Shown piece after piece: positions 1-10,892 of a stretch of DNA of 64,000 nucleotides. A program made the translations under genes and the position numbers. The notes under the pieces are model-generated. The model had not been told where the DNA came from. It worked only from the letters and a program-made list of their open reading frames with translations, and did no database searches. Source of the DNA: Ryuthela nishihirai (Eukaryota; Arthropoda; Arachnida; Araneae; Heptathelidae); assembly GCA_038380435.1 (NCBI GenBank), contig JAWZYU010000010.1, positions 45,232,135 to 45,296,134 on the forward strand. The letters run 5' to 3'. Numbering within the stretch: position 1 is the stretch's first letter; each line of letters begins with the position of its first letter.

Positions 1-574
1 ATTAAGCACAATCATGGAAAGAACTTTACCTGGAACAGAGAGTAGGCTAATACCCCTATAGTTATCACAAGAACTGCGATCACCTTTTTTGAAAATAGGG
101 ATAACAATAGCTCTGGTAAAATCCTTAGGAACCATGCCTTTATCATAAAAGATATTCAGAATTTCAGTCATCCAAGTGGCAACCGAAACATTTCCAGCTC
201 TAAGCATTTCTGTAGTAATTTCATCTACCCCTGGGGATTTATGAAGTTTTAGTTTAGAAACAGCCAAAATAACTTCAGATTGTGTTATAGGGCCAACATT
301 AAAGTCACCAATGCATCTATCATCATTGCAAACAATGGGAATACAACTAACCACATTGTTTAGAATATCACTGAAATGCTCAGCCCACCTAGCCATGACA
401 GAATCCTCACCTTCTATAACCTTACCTTGTTTATCCTTCAATCCCTGTATACCAGTCCGTTTTCTACCATTTAAATATCTGGTACAGCTCTCTGCTGTTG
501 TGCTGTCTAACTGCTTCCTCGGCTTTGTCAGCCAAACCATCAAGCCAAAAATTCTTATCAGCAGCTAACTGATC

Positions 575-1189
575 TTATACACGTTTATTAAGTTCTCTGT
601 AATGCTTTCTATTAGTACGAGTAGGGTATTGATTAAGGACATTCCTGCAGTTCTTTCTTTCCGAAATAAGCTCAAGTGCCTTATCACTCAGATAATTCTG
701 TCTTTTTTCCTCCTTTTTTCCTAAAAGAGTACTGTTAGTGTCCAAAAAAGCCTGTTTAAAATGATCCCATTCTTCCTCAACTTCAGTAGTAAGCAAACCA
801 TGACTGTCATAATGACTAAGTAACCTATCATGGTAAGCTTTGGCTATAACTGGATCTTTCAGAGCTTCAGTATTAAAAGTAAATTTTTTAACCCTAGCAC
901 AACACTTTTTAAGTTTAAGTTGCAAGACACTTTTAACAAGGTAATGGTCAGATCCAATTTCAGCTCCCCTATATGCCCTGGTATTTCTAACAGAACTAGC
1001 CCATTTGCTGTTAATTAATATATAATCAATCATATTCCTATGCAGCCCATCAGGTGAAACCCATGTGTATTTATTTATGTCGCGGTGTTTGTAATATGTT
1101 TTAGTTATTCTGAAACCATTGAGTTTACTTACCTGTAGGAAACGTTGCCCATTGCCATTGCAGCTACCAATACCAAAAGGGCCAATCAC
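575..1189 (-). pseudogene. LINE endonuclease C-terminal and linker fragment (copy 1)
   Basis: 204 codons colinear with residues about 210-410 of the 661-codon LINE ORF at 33921-35906. It carries the MIDYILINSKWASS block and the terminal GSDHYLVKS motif, whose Asp-His pair is the catalytic end of APE-type endonucleases. The Lys-rich linker toward the RT follows, for example LGKKEEKRQNYLSDKALEL. It is out of frame with the upstream fragment and ends at a stop where the intact copy reads on. Confidence 0.85.
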
Positions 1190-1413
1190 CCCTCCCCAAA
1201 GGTTAGAGTCAGTACCAATTTTGGCATTGAAGTCACCAAGAACAAGGTAATATCTCCTTTCTTGACAGAATTCAAAATATCCTGAAATTGTTCATAAAAC
1301 CTATCCTTCTCATCCTCATCGGCATCCTCAGTGGGGGCATAACAGCAGATAACATTCAAGTCTTTAACGCTTGTCTGAAATTTTGCTGTAAGAAACCTTT
1401 CATTAATACACTC

Positions 1414-1785
1414 TTATCCTAGAAGAACATCACTAGCGTGTCTGCTCAGAAGCAGACCCACGCTTTGGTGATGCTTATTGTCGTCCCTCCCTGAAAAGAG
1501 AAATTTAAGATTATTTTTAAGAATCTGATCTTTATCTGTCCATCTGGTCTCTTGCAAGCCGAGAATATCTAAATTATAATGGTGGAATTCTTGTGTGAGG
1601 ACATCAAGAGAAAAAGCTCTGTGCAGAGTCCTCACATTCCAACTACCTATGGAGAGAAAATTGGTAGTGGGATGTTTAAAGAAACTATGTTTATTGAGAG
1701 AGGGAATGCCGACAATATCAAACAGCCCCTTAATCGCAGACATGGGGCAAAGACCCGTTCCCCCACTACTAAAGGCTGAAGCCAT
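1414..1785 (-). pseudogene. LINE endonuclease N-terminal fragment (copy 1)
   Basis: 123 codons beginning MASAFSSGGTGLCPMS, the same start as the long ORF of the copy at 33921-35906. It contains the first two APE/exonuclease-endonuclease-phosphatase motifs: the Asn of SIGSWNVRTLHR and the catalytic Glu of LGLQETRWTDK. It ends at a stop replacing the Tyr codon after LLG. This is a dead fragment. Confidence 0.85.
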
Positions 1786-2069
1786 CTACACTGGAAGACT
1801 TCCTCCTATGTAGAATTTGACGATACCAATAGAAGCAGAGAGTTCAGGTGTCTGCGATGACCTCTGCTCAGGATTATCCACCATCTGATAAACATATCCT
1901 GTGAATCTATTCACTTGGGGCTGTCAACCCACAAACAAACAGAAAACACAGCGGAAGATTTTCCCTCCACAGAAGCCCACCAGTGCAGCAAAATCAGGAT
2001 CCATAATCAAGCTCAGAGCCATATATCTGTCCAGTCCAGTGGGTTTATATGGTCAGCACCAGGACCCTG

Positions 2070-2484
2070 CAGTAGAAAATTCGATGAACTGGAAACATTC
2101 CAGCTCAGAGTGTGAGAGAAAAAATGCGTTAGGGCTGAAGAGCGTGATGGGAGAAAATGAGTACCAAACTTAAGAAGTATTTGAAAAGAAGTGAGATGCA
2201 CTTGAGCTGTAATTTTCAAGAGATAAATTTCTAAAGGTTCGTATTTTTACATTCCATAAATGAAATATCTTAATGGGAATATTTACACAAGTTATTAATT
2301 TGTAAAGAAAAAAGTGCAACATTCTGGACAACGTGTCTACAACGAATATGGAACCCGAATATCAGCACTTTTATAAAAATAATATCATTAGTGCAGAACT
2401 TTCTAGATTGTTCTATGGTGAAATATTGGAAATAATACAAGTTCGCCAAAAAGGAATAACTGCATCTTAAATGAAGCTGCACTC
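2070..2484. other. unassigned AT-rich spacer
   Basis: No gene or repeat family recognised. The short open frames are low-complexity and overlap on both strands. Confidence 0.5.
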
Positions 2485-2600
2485 TGTAGTAGGGCTGGAT
2501 CTGGGCGGGGGGGTGTCATGTTCCTTGTTCCCCCTTTTAGAATTCTAGTAAGGGTAATAGAGGAAAAAAGTATTAAACTTATGCATCCATCTTTTTTTTT
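2485..2600 (+). mobile_element. non-autonomous DNA element, GGATCTGG-terminus family (partial)
   Basis: Begins with AGGGCTGGATCTGGGCGGG and contains TAGTAAGGGTAATAGAGG followed by AAAAAGTATTAAA. The same internal block is present at about 45920-45960, and the same terminus type at 60847-61126. The 3' end could not be placed. Confidence 0.45.
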
Positions 2601-3572
2601 TTGGATAATTTTTTTTAGCTTTTTCAGGCTCCAGTCAACTTGAGCGCTTTTGAGATTTTTAACACTAATTCTGCCATCGATGGAAAAGACTCGGAAAATG
2701 TCGCGGTCAGTCGGAGAAGTATGCAGGAAGGCCATAACCTTACTAGATATATAACGTTCTGGATGACTTTTACGAGGTTTCTCCATGAATGTCCTAAGAG
2801 TTTTCTAGTAAATCCCAACCTCCTCTACTCAGCTCTGAGAGCTTTAGGGCCTTGTGAATTGGCCATTTAGCTTATTGTGTTCACAATAGTGCTGCCCAGT
2901 TCTCCTAAATATATATTAACAGTTCCAGCTAAACTGCAATTATTGAACTCTTAATAAAGCTGTTTAAGTTGTATTCAGTTCTAGAATGTTTTCAATTTCA
3001 TTACCTGGAAACGGCGTCTATGCCGTCTGTTTGCATCAAGGAGAAGAGTTTGCTGAAGTGCTCGTCTAACTTCACCTGTTGAAAATGGAATGGATGAGTG
3101 AGGTATTTGAGGAATCGTCTGTTTGACTAGATCGTGATATTTCACGTGCATATGTACTTGGGAATCGACCCATTGACAGGACAACTCTTACACGTTGTTC
3201 AGATCCAAGTATATGGTCACGTATTTGAAAACGTGCCAATTCCGATGAACGTGACTGAACATTTAAGAGTTAGAATACAGAAGCTATCTCCGTCTTACAC
3301 TGTCTTTGTATCTGTTACTAAAATTTCGAAAGGAACATTCACTTCCATGCAACTGATTTAATGATAACTACAGTATAAAATTGACCCTTTGGGAAGCAAA
3401 TTTAGTTGTTTTATGAATAGTTCTTATTTTTGACATCATTTGACTGATTTTAAATTGGTATTTTCTCACAAGAGTAACGAGTAGTCTTTTTCTAAAAGCT
3501 AAGTTGATAAATATATTTACCCTTAAATACATTTGTCATAGTGGTCTCATAGAAGACTATCATTAAACAGTG
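2601..3572. other. unassigned region with a weak open frame
   Basis: Open frames lie on both strands at about 2981-3361: plus 3134-3361 with LGIDPLTGQLLHVV, and minus 2981-3184 with GEVRRALQQTLLLDANRRHR. The minus reading has a protein-like look but I recognise no family, and either could be a transposon relic. The rest is AT-rich with no visible feature. Confidence 0.35.
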
Positions 3573-3957
3573 GGACGGGGGTGGCTCAGTCGGTAGCGCG
3601 CCAGGTTCGTAATCTGTAGTTCCCAGGTTGAGTCCCAGCTGGGTCAGCGTTGAGATTCATCTCCGCAAAATTCCCCGCCCTGCCCACGGTCAGTAGGGGA
3701 CACCGATGGGCTTGGAAGGGCCGCCGTCCGTCGGATGGGACGTTAAGCCGTGGCCCCGTGTGTGGGAGAGCCATACCCTGTGCACGTTAAAGAACACGCT
3801 GGATGGCCTTGACGGGAGGCTAAAATCTGTCTCCCAACAGCTGTTCCAGTAGGTCCCCTCCCCCAACCTTCTCTGAGCCTTCGGGGTTCATGTGACCTGG
3901 CCATTTAGCCCATGGTGTGCAAAAAAGTGCCGCTCGGAGGTAAAACAACCCAACCCA
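3573..3957 (+). repeat. SINE-I, full length (first of a tandem pair)
   Basis: tRNA-like head with an A box (TGGCTCAGTCGG) and a B box slightly damaged to GGTTGAGTCCC. It is followed by the GGGACGTTAAGCCGTGG and GTGCACGTTAAAGAAC domain and the GAGGTAAAACAACCCAACCC end. It is followed directly by a second, 5'-truncated copy. Confidence 0.92.
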
Positions 3958-4291
3958 ACTCGTAATCTGCAGTTCCCAGATTCGTGTCCCAGCTGGGTCA
4001 GCGTTGAGATTTATCTCTGCAAAACACCGGTCAGTAGGAAACATAGATGGGCTTGGAAACGCCGCCATCCGTCGGATGGGACGTTAAGCCGTGGCTCAGT
4101 GTGCGTGAGAACCACTCTGTGTGCGTTAACAAACATGCTGGATCGCCTTGACAGGAGGCTACCATCTGTCTCTCAACAGCTGTACCAGTGGGTCCCCTCC
4201 CTCAACTTTCTCAGAGCCTTCGGGGTCCTTGTAACCTGGCCGTTTAACCTATTGTGTGCGAAAAATTGCTGTTCAGAGGTAAAACAACCCA
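3958..4291 (+). repeat. SINE-I, 5'-truncated (second of a tandem pair)
   Basis: Starts inside the tRNA head at CTCGTAATCTGCAG, immediately after the previous copy ends, and runs to GAGGTAAAACAACCCAAA. The head-to-tail join with no spacer suggests either insertion into the 3' end of the first copy or a dimeric transcript. Confidence 0.9.
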
Positions 4292-5199
4292 AATTACTAC
4301 ACAGTAGGCTCGGATCTAGAAACAAATCTAGGGAATACAATGGAAGAAACACAATGGGGCCAGGAAAGTAAAATAAAAGGGGGGAAGGGGGAGGGCAAGA
4401 GACTTGATATCCAATGCAGTTAGCATTTTAACTCTGTTTAAAAGATCTTTAAAAATTATTGAAAAATGCATGGATTATGCATAAGTGGCGATTGAGCCAA
4501 TTCTTAACCTTTATTCATGTGAATTGATCCGTTGAAATATTGAAAATAGCTAAGGTGACCAGATTTAAAGAAGATCCGGGAACCTCTGAAATTAAATCTG
4601 AAGGACTGACTTTCGATAAGATTATTATGTTAAAAATGTAACACAATCGTTTTAAATTATAAGATATTTTATACATCATTGCACATAAAAATATTAATAT
4701 ATAGTGATACTTAATGAAGCTTGAATAACATAGGTTAATTAACAAAAACCACTGTTTATGCATTTTCCATATGAATGTATTTTCTGTAAAATATTTTTGA
4801 TTTCGGCAAGTTTTGTACTAAAGATTTTAGAAGAGACACGAATATTTGTTTTCATTGCAGCAAAGCCTACACGGTGTCAACTTTTATACGTGATTTCTCA
4901 GCCATCCATAATAAATTCATGCTTGGAAAAAAATTCCTTCAATTGGATGCAAAAGGTAATTCTTCTCTGCAGTTTTCTTCGTTGATTTATTCGTTCCCAA
5001 GCTGAGAAAGTCACAGCAGAGCGATGCCAAATGCAGCACCATTGCCGGATCTCCCAAATTCGCGAAGTCGTTCGAAATCCCTTCCCATTACAGGTTCACA
5101 CTAAATTTTTTTAACCCAACATAAGGTTACATAGGGGATTTGGTTGTTTATTTACCGTTATATGGCGCACAAACAACTAAATTATCATTAGTGCAACAA
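4292..5199. other. unassigned AT-rich spacer
   Basis: Purine-rich at the left (about 4370-4400), then AT-rich. No credible coding exon or repeat match seen. Confidence 0.5.
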
Positions 5200-5577
5200 G
5201 GGTTGGGTTATTTTACTTCTGAGTGGCACTTTTTTGTACACAATGGGCTAAAGGGCCAGATCACAAAAACCCCTAGGGCTGGGAGAAGGTTGAGGGAGGG
5301 AACCCGCTGACAACTGTTATAAAAAAGATTGTAGTCTCCCGTTAAGCCCCTCCAACGTGTTCCTTAACGTGCACAGGGTATGGTTGTCTCTCACACGGGG
5401 CCACGGCTTAACGTTCCATTCGACGGCCTTCCAAACTTACCAGTGTCCTCTATTGATCAAGGGCAGGACGGAGAGGTTTGCGGAGATAAATCTCAACGCT
5501 GGCCCAAGTGGGACTCGAACCTGGGATCTGCAGATTACGAGACTGGCACGCTTCCGACTGAGCCACCCCATCCCCCG
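5200..5577 (-). repeat. SINE-I, diverged full length
   Basis: Minus-strand copy: GGTTGGGTTATTTTACTTC at its 3' end, the GCACAGGGTATGG and CGGCTTAACGTTCC core, and a B box visible as GGACTCGAACC. The tRNA head ends in GAGCCACCCCATCCCCC. Confidence 0.9.
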
Positions 5578-6389
5578 AATATTAAGGAAATGGCTGGATA
5601 GAGACATCTCGCCCAAATACTGGGCGTCACCAAACAATGTGTAAAATTGAAAAATAAACATCAGAAGTCATGTAACCTAAGTTACTTACATAAGGGAACC
5701 TATCGGTCAAGTATCTGGGGAACTACAGCGCCTCGAAATCTGTTAAAATAAAGATAAAACAACTTGCATATTAATTAAGCCATTGGCAACCATAAGTCCC
5801 GCGATCGTGGCACTAAGCAATAAGTAGAAAAGACATGTATTATCTAGTGGTGTCTGCAAGGATACCACTATCATGATCAAGAACATCGAGCCTCAATTTT
5901 TCAGTAATTTGCATTGAGACCGAAATTTTTTATAATAGTGTTACCACTAGTATTCTAATAGTAAAGATCTGTTCATGTTGTACAGTCAAAAAAAAATATT
6001 TAAAACCAAATTTCGGGGACACTTCGGGAGATATTTATTCGTCGGGGGACAGAGACTTGAATTTAAGAAGTGTTCCCGGAAAACGAGGACGGATGGTCAT
6101 CCTAGAAATAATTTAAGTGCACGAAAAGAATTATTAATTCTAATTAAATAAAGTTATATAACTGTAGCTCAATCATAATTTAAACATCAAGTTGGACTGT
6201 AATTATGAAAAATATGAACTGAAAGTTTCTTTTAAGTATTTTTTTTATTTTATTAGTTTTTTTTTGAGTATTTGTTTAACTCTTTAATCATCGTTCAGTT
6301 GTTAAAATTAATAAAAAAAATTCAAATTTCGATATTTTTAAAGAGTTTGTCTCTTATACACCTGGCCCAGTAAGCGCATCTAACAATAG
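5578..6389. other. unassigned AT-rich spacer
   Basis: Homopolymer-rich, with long T and A runs around 6240-6320. Nothing recognisable. Confidence 0.5.
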
Positions 6390-6724
6390 GGCTGGTTTAC
6401 CTATGAGTAGTAAATTTTTGCACATAATGATTTAAACGGCCATATCACAGAACTCAGAATGCTTGGAGAACGTTGAAAGATGGGGACCCATTGGACAGCT
6501 ATTACCAGACAGAGATAGTCTCCCATCAAGGCCATCCAGAGTGTTTTTAACGTTCACAGGGTATTGTTCACCGCACATGGGGCCCTGGTTTGCATCTCAT
6601 CCGACGGAGGGCGCCTTTCCAAGCCTATCAGTATCCCTCTACTGACCGAGGGCAAGGTAGGTGTTTAGCAGAGATCTTAATGCTAGCACAGGTGGACTCT
6701 AACCTGGGAACTGCAGATTACGAC
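6390..6724 (-). repeat. SINE-I, old copy lacking the tRNA head
   Basis: Recognisable by GCCATATCACAGAACTC, CCATTGGACAGCTATTACC, the GTTCACAGGGTATTG core and GGAACTGCAGATTACGA. It is strongly diverged and stops before the A box. Confidence 0.75.
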
Positions 6725-6739
6725 CATCTCCTTAGATTA

Positions 6740-7010
6740 ACTGTTAAAGTAACTGGCGTGTAACTACGAATACGAGTTTGAGAGGCTGTTGCTTTAGTCC
6801 CTAATGACCTTCCCTGGTTTCAAGCGGATAATGCACCCATTCATTGTGCGAAACGTGGCAAGTTGTTGTTTACAGAGCATGAGGATGAGGTACATCAGTT
6901 ACTCTAGCCACCTCACTCTTCAGACCTCAATATTATTGAACATTTGTGGAAATATCTGTAGCGCAAGGTCAGATCACACACTGAATGTCAGATCAATCAC
7001 TTAATAATCA
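6740..7010 (+). pseudogene. Tc1-like transposase C-terminal relic
   Basis: Read across stops, this gives QADNAPIHCAKRGKLLF then HEDEVHQLL, and after a stop PPHSSDLNIIEHLWKYL. DNAPIH contains the second catalytic Asp and DLNIIEHLW the third acidic residue of the Tc1/mariner DDE domain. The N-terminal half and the terminal repeats are not visible, so this is an old fragment. Confidence 0.75.
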
Positions 7011-7014
7011 TCAT

Positions 7015-7110
7015 ACATAATAAATATTTCAATATTAGACAATTACGAATGATTTTCAAAAAACCAGATGATTTATTAATAAATATTCAAGTTTCTATAA
7101 TTATTTTTTC
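7015..7110 (+). repeat. fragment of the long-TIR MITE family
   Basis: Shares CAATTACGAATGATTTTCA and the following ATTAATAAATATTC block with 7553-7615, inside the complete copy. Confidence 0.6.
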
Positions 7111-7232
7111 TTTCAATTAACTATTCTTTATTTATATTATTGTCTCACTGATGTGAGTTTCTGTTTCCGATTGCTCAAGTTGTGTTACATTGGATTAATC
7201 GCTTTAAAGTATATGTTGTAAAGCTATAAAAC

Positions 7233-7805
7233 ACACTGCTCCACCAAAGTATTAGAGCATTTCCACGCTAAGCCAACGGAAATCTATCTTCAAAATTCTA
7301 TAGCTCCGAAAATATGGATTTAATGGGAAAATCTGACTGAAGATAAAGATTACAATAAAATCTATTTAAATCTCGATTTTTCAAACAGTATTCGTTCAGT
7401 ATTTAAAGAATTAGGGAAGTTAGATTATTTCACGACCGTTAGGCGTCATAAAAATTTATTTTAGAAATTAATTAAAACTGAAAAAAAGGATTGTTTTGGA
7501 AAATTTAATAAAATAAATATACACGTTTAGAATTTGGCATAATGGCTATTTCAATATTGAACAATTACGAATGATTTTCACAAAAATCAGATGATATATT
7601 AATAAATATTCCAATTTCCATAACTTTTTAAATGCTGACCGAATATTGTTGAAAATTGAGATTTAATTAGGTTTGATTTTGTCCTTCAATTTATCTACAG
7701 TTACATTTTTCCATTAAATGCATATTTTAGAACTTATGAAGTTTGAAAGTTAGATCCCCATTGGCATAACATGGAAGGGATAGTGGCCATTTGGTAGGGC
7801 AGTGT
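7233..7805. mobile_element. long-TIR MITE, Tc1/mariner-type ends (complete copy)
   Basis: The ends are ACACTGCTCCACCAAAGT on the left and, inverted on the right, ACACTGCCCTACCAAATG. The inverted similarity continues for most of the element: the left arm has AAATCTATTTAAATCTCG and the right arm has TGAGATTTAATTAGG. It has no coding capacity. Related arms occur at 17437-19611, 23795-23960, 37668-38215 and 49075-49255. Confidence 0.75.
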
Positions 7806-8112
7806 AAATTCATCTGTAAAAAAAAAAAATATTTTTTCGCTGATTGCAACGTCTTTTATGTTACCTATTCCCTAACGGGTAAATAAAAGCATTATTGCTA
7901 CTAATAATTAATGAACAATAATTAGCCTTTCATTGAATGACAGAATTTATTATCATAGCTATTACTGTACTATGTATGGTATTTGGAAAGAGGAAAAAGA
8001 ACAAACAAGAAGCAGAAATGAGATATCTGCTGTCAACATAGATTTTTGTTATAAAAGTGACATACACCAAAAATATCATTCTTTCACTTTGTATACAGTC
8101 CCCTTATCCTTA
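7806..8112. other. unassigned AT-rich spacer
   Basis: Contains an open stretch reading ITVLCMVFGKRKKNK in one frame, resembling the end of a membrane helix plus a basic stop-transfer, but it is short and unsupported. Confidence 0.3.
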
Positions 8113-8113
8113 G

Positions 8114-8269
8114 GGCACAATTGGGAATGACTCGGAAACCATTTACTGTCAGTTACCGCATCAACGGTCTGGTAATGACTGTCTGTGGATGTGGGATGCT
8201 GGAGGAAGATTTTTAGCTACTTCTGATACGGCTCTCACAGAAAAACAGCTCTGCCGTTCCTATGGATAA
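8114..8269 (+). CDS. candidate terminal coding exon, unknown product
   Basis: Open for 51 codons after a good splice acceptor (a pyrimidine-rich run ending in CCTTAG at 8113) and closed by TAA. The peptide includes SETIYCQLPHQRSGNDCLW and GGRFLATSDTALTEKQLCR. Three Cys, two Trp and mixed codons make it look protein-like compared with the surrounding AT-rich DNA. I do not recognise the family. No upstream exon of the same phase could be joined with confidence, so it may also be a transposon relic or chance. Confidence 0.28.
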   Translation, partial: GTIGNDSETIYCQLPHQRSGNDCLWMWDAGGRFLATSDTALTEKQLCRSYG

Positions 8270-9399
8270 TAAAAAGATACTTTCAGTTATTCTATTTTTT
8301 GGCAGATAAAACTGCTGAAGAGGTATATAGTATATCCCGAAGAAACTGGGAATGTGAGTACTGAAGTTGTATTCTTACCTTAGTCATTGAATTGTTCAAG
8401 TTGTAGCTGGAAGAAACGTTATAATAATGGGCAATTGTGAGTTTTACAGTGCTCCAAAATGTTTCAAGTTTATAATAGATTGGATGCGTTAGGAAATTTG
8501 TTCAGCGCTTAAAAACTGGTTTTGTATTGATCGCAAAAAATTAAATTCCATGCTGTAAGCTGAAATGTTGCAAACACCAAAACACCAAAATACGACCTAA
8601 AACTGACCAGATAATGTTTAATCAAAAATTTCTAAACAATTTCAAAATTAAATTAAGAGCAAATCTACTAAAGAAGCATGCTGTCTGCTAAATTCGAAAG
8701 TTCAAGTGAAGATATTTGTTTTCAACATAGTTAATAAATTCTCTTTAATGTGAGCACCCGTTGTAGTCCAGAGCACAAGTAACCGATATTCAAGTTGAAG
8801 CCACATGTGTTCCAACATTCCTTTGTTAACTGATGCAATTGCATCAGAGATATGTCATCAACACCTGGCATCTTGGACGTGTACATTTTGTCTTTGACAC
8901 ATTTCTGCAATAAAGTTCAAGAAGTTTAATGTCCATGATACGCTCGATGTTGTTGTCATAAGTGCTGGATCTGTACGTTCTTTTAAGATCAATAATGCCG
9001 ACAATTTGTAGGAATTTCTCGGGCTATTCTCTGGTGCAAATACAAGAGCTTGGGCCCTTGTTGAACTGTGGGTGGAATTTTCTCTGTGCTGGAATATCCG
9101 ATTTCGTTTCTAAAACCAATTTATGCAGATAGCTTTCTCCTATGGACTCGACATTTTCAAATCTGACCCATTTTCACGGTACCAGCGCCAACTATAAGGT
9201 TACAGTATATATTCATAAAACCTTTGGGTTGGACTATATAAAATACAGCAGGGTTTCCAAAATTTTATATATAGTTGAAGCCGGGTTTTTTTTTTCTCCT
9301 TTCAGCAACATTTTTGAGACTCGAAAATATAAACGCATAAGAAACACAACGGTAAAAGAAAAACCGAAAAATTGTTCACTCTCTTTTTAAATATATAGC
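8270..9399. other. unassigned AT-rich spacer
   Basis: A further short open stretch (about 8312-8370, KTAEEVYSISRRNWE) follows a TTTTTTGGCAG acceptor-like site. It is too weak to call. The remainder shows nothing recognisable. Confidence 0.35.
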
Positions 9400-9725
9400 A
9401 ATTGGCTACTGATCTAAGGGACCTGGGTTCGAGCCCCGGATTAAGGTATGGATGTATGTGTCATTTTTCTGCTGAGGTCCTGCCATCCTCACAGACTTTC
9501 TACTATGGCATATAAACTGACAGGTTCCTGCCAGACCTCTATGGCATATAAACTGACAGGTTCCTGCCAGACCTCTATGGCATATAAACTGACAGGTTCC
9601 TGCCAGACCTCTATGGCATATAAACTGACAGGTTCCTGCCAGACCTCTATGGCATATAAACTGACAAGTTCCTGCCACACCTCTATGGCAAGCAGCTGCT
9701 TGAGGGGTATTTATTTATTTTTCTT
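9400..9725 (+). repeat. SINE-II copy with internal 36-bp tandem expansion
   Basis: B box GGGTTCGAGCCCCGG, then the family body TTTCTGCTGAGGTCCTGCC and the GCAGCTGCTTGAGGGG end with an ATTT tail. The A-box half of the head is missing. Confidence 0.93.
9505..9684 (+). repeat. 36-bp tandem repeat, five units, inside SINE-II
   Basis: Units start at 9505, 9541, 9577, 9613 and 9649, each ATGGCATATAAACTGACAGG plus TTCCTGCCAGACCTCT. The first four are identical over the unit and the fifth has two changes (AAGTTCC, CACACC). Because 36 is a multiple of three, every frame stays open, which creates spurious ORFs such as MAYKLTGSCQTS repeated. Confidence 0.97.
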
Positions 9726-10890
9726 TTATTTTAGTTCATCTACTATATACATATAGAGGATTGTGAGAGATTGATGACTGACTTACTGCCGACAGGGGAT
9801 TCTAACTATGATGCAGAAATGATAGAGCTCTGAAAATATTCACCTAGGAAAAATCCGGATAGTAGATATCGGGAAAAATCCGAAATTATACCTCCGACGT
9901 GTCCTTCAATTTCAAACAGGGGTCATGCAGAGGTCAAACCTTGATCTATGAGTGGTAGAAATATGAAAATTGATGCTTTGGTGTGTTTTAGGTTGTAGAT
10001 GTAGGAAATGTTACGAATTTCGGATCCGTAGGGTCCTTCGAAGTCAAAGGTCAAATTTAGATTTACCAGTGCTAGAAGCCTGAAACTTAATTCCTGTGGG
10101 TAGTTTCGTAGACATCGGAAATGTGAAATGTTGGATACTAGGGTTCTTCGAGATCGAAGGTCAAACCTAGATCTACTGGTGTTAGAGTGTTAAGAATTGG
10201 TGCCTGGTAGTAGTTTGGGTTATATAGTAGGTCTCAGAATCTTTGTCAAATTTTGGATGTGATGGGTTCTTTGATGCCAAATTCTAAATTTCACGATACT
10301 TGCGCTGGATAGAAAATAAACTGTTCAGAAAAGTAGATCAATGCTGGATAGCTAAAAATTGGTGAATAGGGCTATTTCAGGCTGTACAACTCAGAAATAA
10401 GAGGGATTATTCACATACCACTAATTTCTAGTTTATTAAGCCTTCACAGATATTAATTAACGAAGAAGAAAAAACCAAGAATAAAATTTGAAATATGTAA
10501 CGGCAACCAATATTATTCTTGCCGAGTTAATGAATTCTGTAATAAGATAATTAAGATCACACCTTTTTTTTTCTGCATATTTTCTAAGGACCGGCTTTTT
10601 TTTTTTGACAAACACTGGTACCGGGCAGAGGATCACAATTTGGAAAACGATGAAATGCAGCATACTACACGTCTCTGCAGCATTATTTTAAATTCAGTTT
10701 CCAAATTGTATAGCACCCTTTAGTTCTCCCTTTATTATAATATCATAATGCACTTTTATAAAAATGCGAGGGTTAAATGTATAAATTTTATTAGTTTTAG
10801 AAGGTCTGAAGGATGGCAGGCTCTCAGCAGAAAAACCTATCATTAAAACAAAGAAATGGTTGGGTTTAGGACACGAGAAATAAGATACTT
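9726..10890. other. unassigned region with weak internal repetition
   Basis: Around 9900-10270 a diverged module recurs, with CCTTCGAAGTCAAAGGTCAAA, CTTCGAGATCGAAGGTCAAA and nearby AGATCTACTGGTGTTAG or AGATTTACCAGTGCTAG. This looks like an old tandem array of about 120 bp period. No coding evidence. Confidence 0.45.
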
Positions 10891-10892
10891 TC

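Larger units (their letters stand above)
1..2069 (-). mobile_element. RTE-like LINE, 5' part (copy 1), runs off left edge
   Basis: On the minus strand this matches the LINE copies at 24672-28320 and 32864-36408 almost base for base, from the 5' UTR (about 1790-2069) through the endonuclease region into the start of the reverse transcriptase (RT) at 1-300. Similarity to the other copies stops at about 2069, so the outer 5' UTR is missing, and the 3' half lies outside the window. The coding frame is broken: the N-terminal frame stops at 1414, where the other copies read LGYECINE, and the downstream endonuclease frame (1189 to 575) is shifted. The APE-type endonuclease would nick the target for target-primed reverse transcription; this copy cannot encode it intact. 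Confidence 0.9.

Noticed and set aside
2981..3361. Host gene exon pair
   Set aside because: Open frames on both strands with no splice signals and no recognised domain; listed only as unassigned.
9505..9684. CRISPR array
   Set aside because: There are no unique spacers; the units are directly contiguous and belong to a SINE.
9406..9756. Repeat-protein ORFs on both strands with a 12-residue period
   Set aside because: They are translations of the 36-bp expansion inside a SINE-II, open only because 36 is divisible by three.
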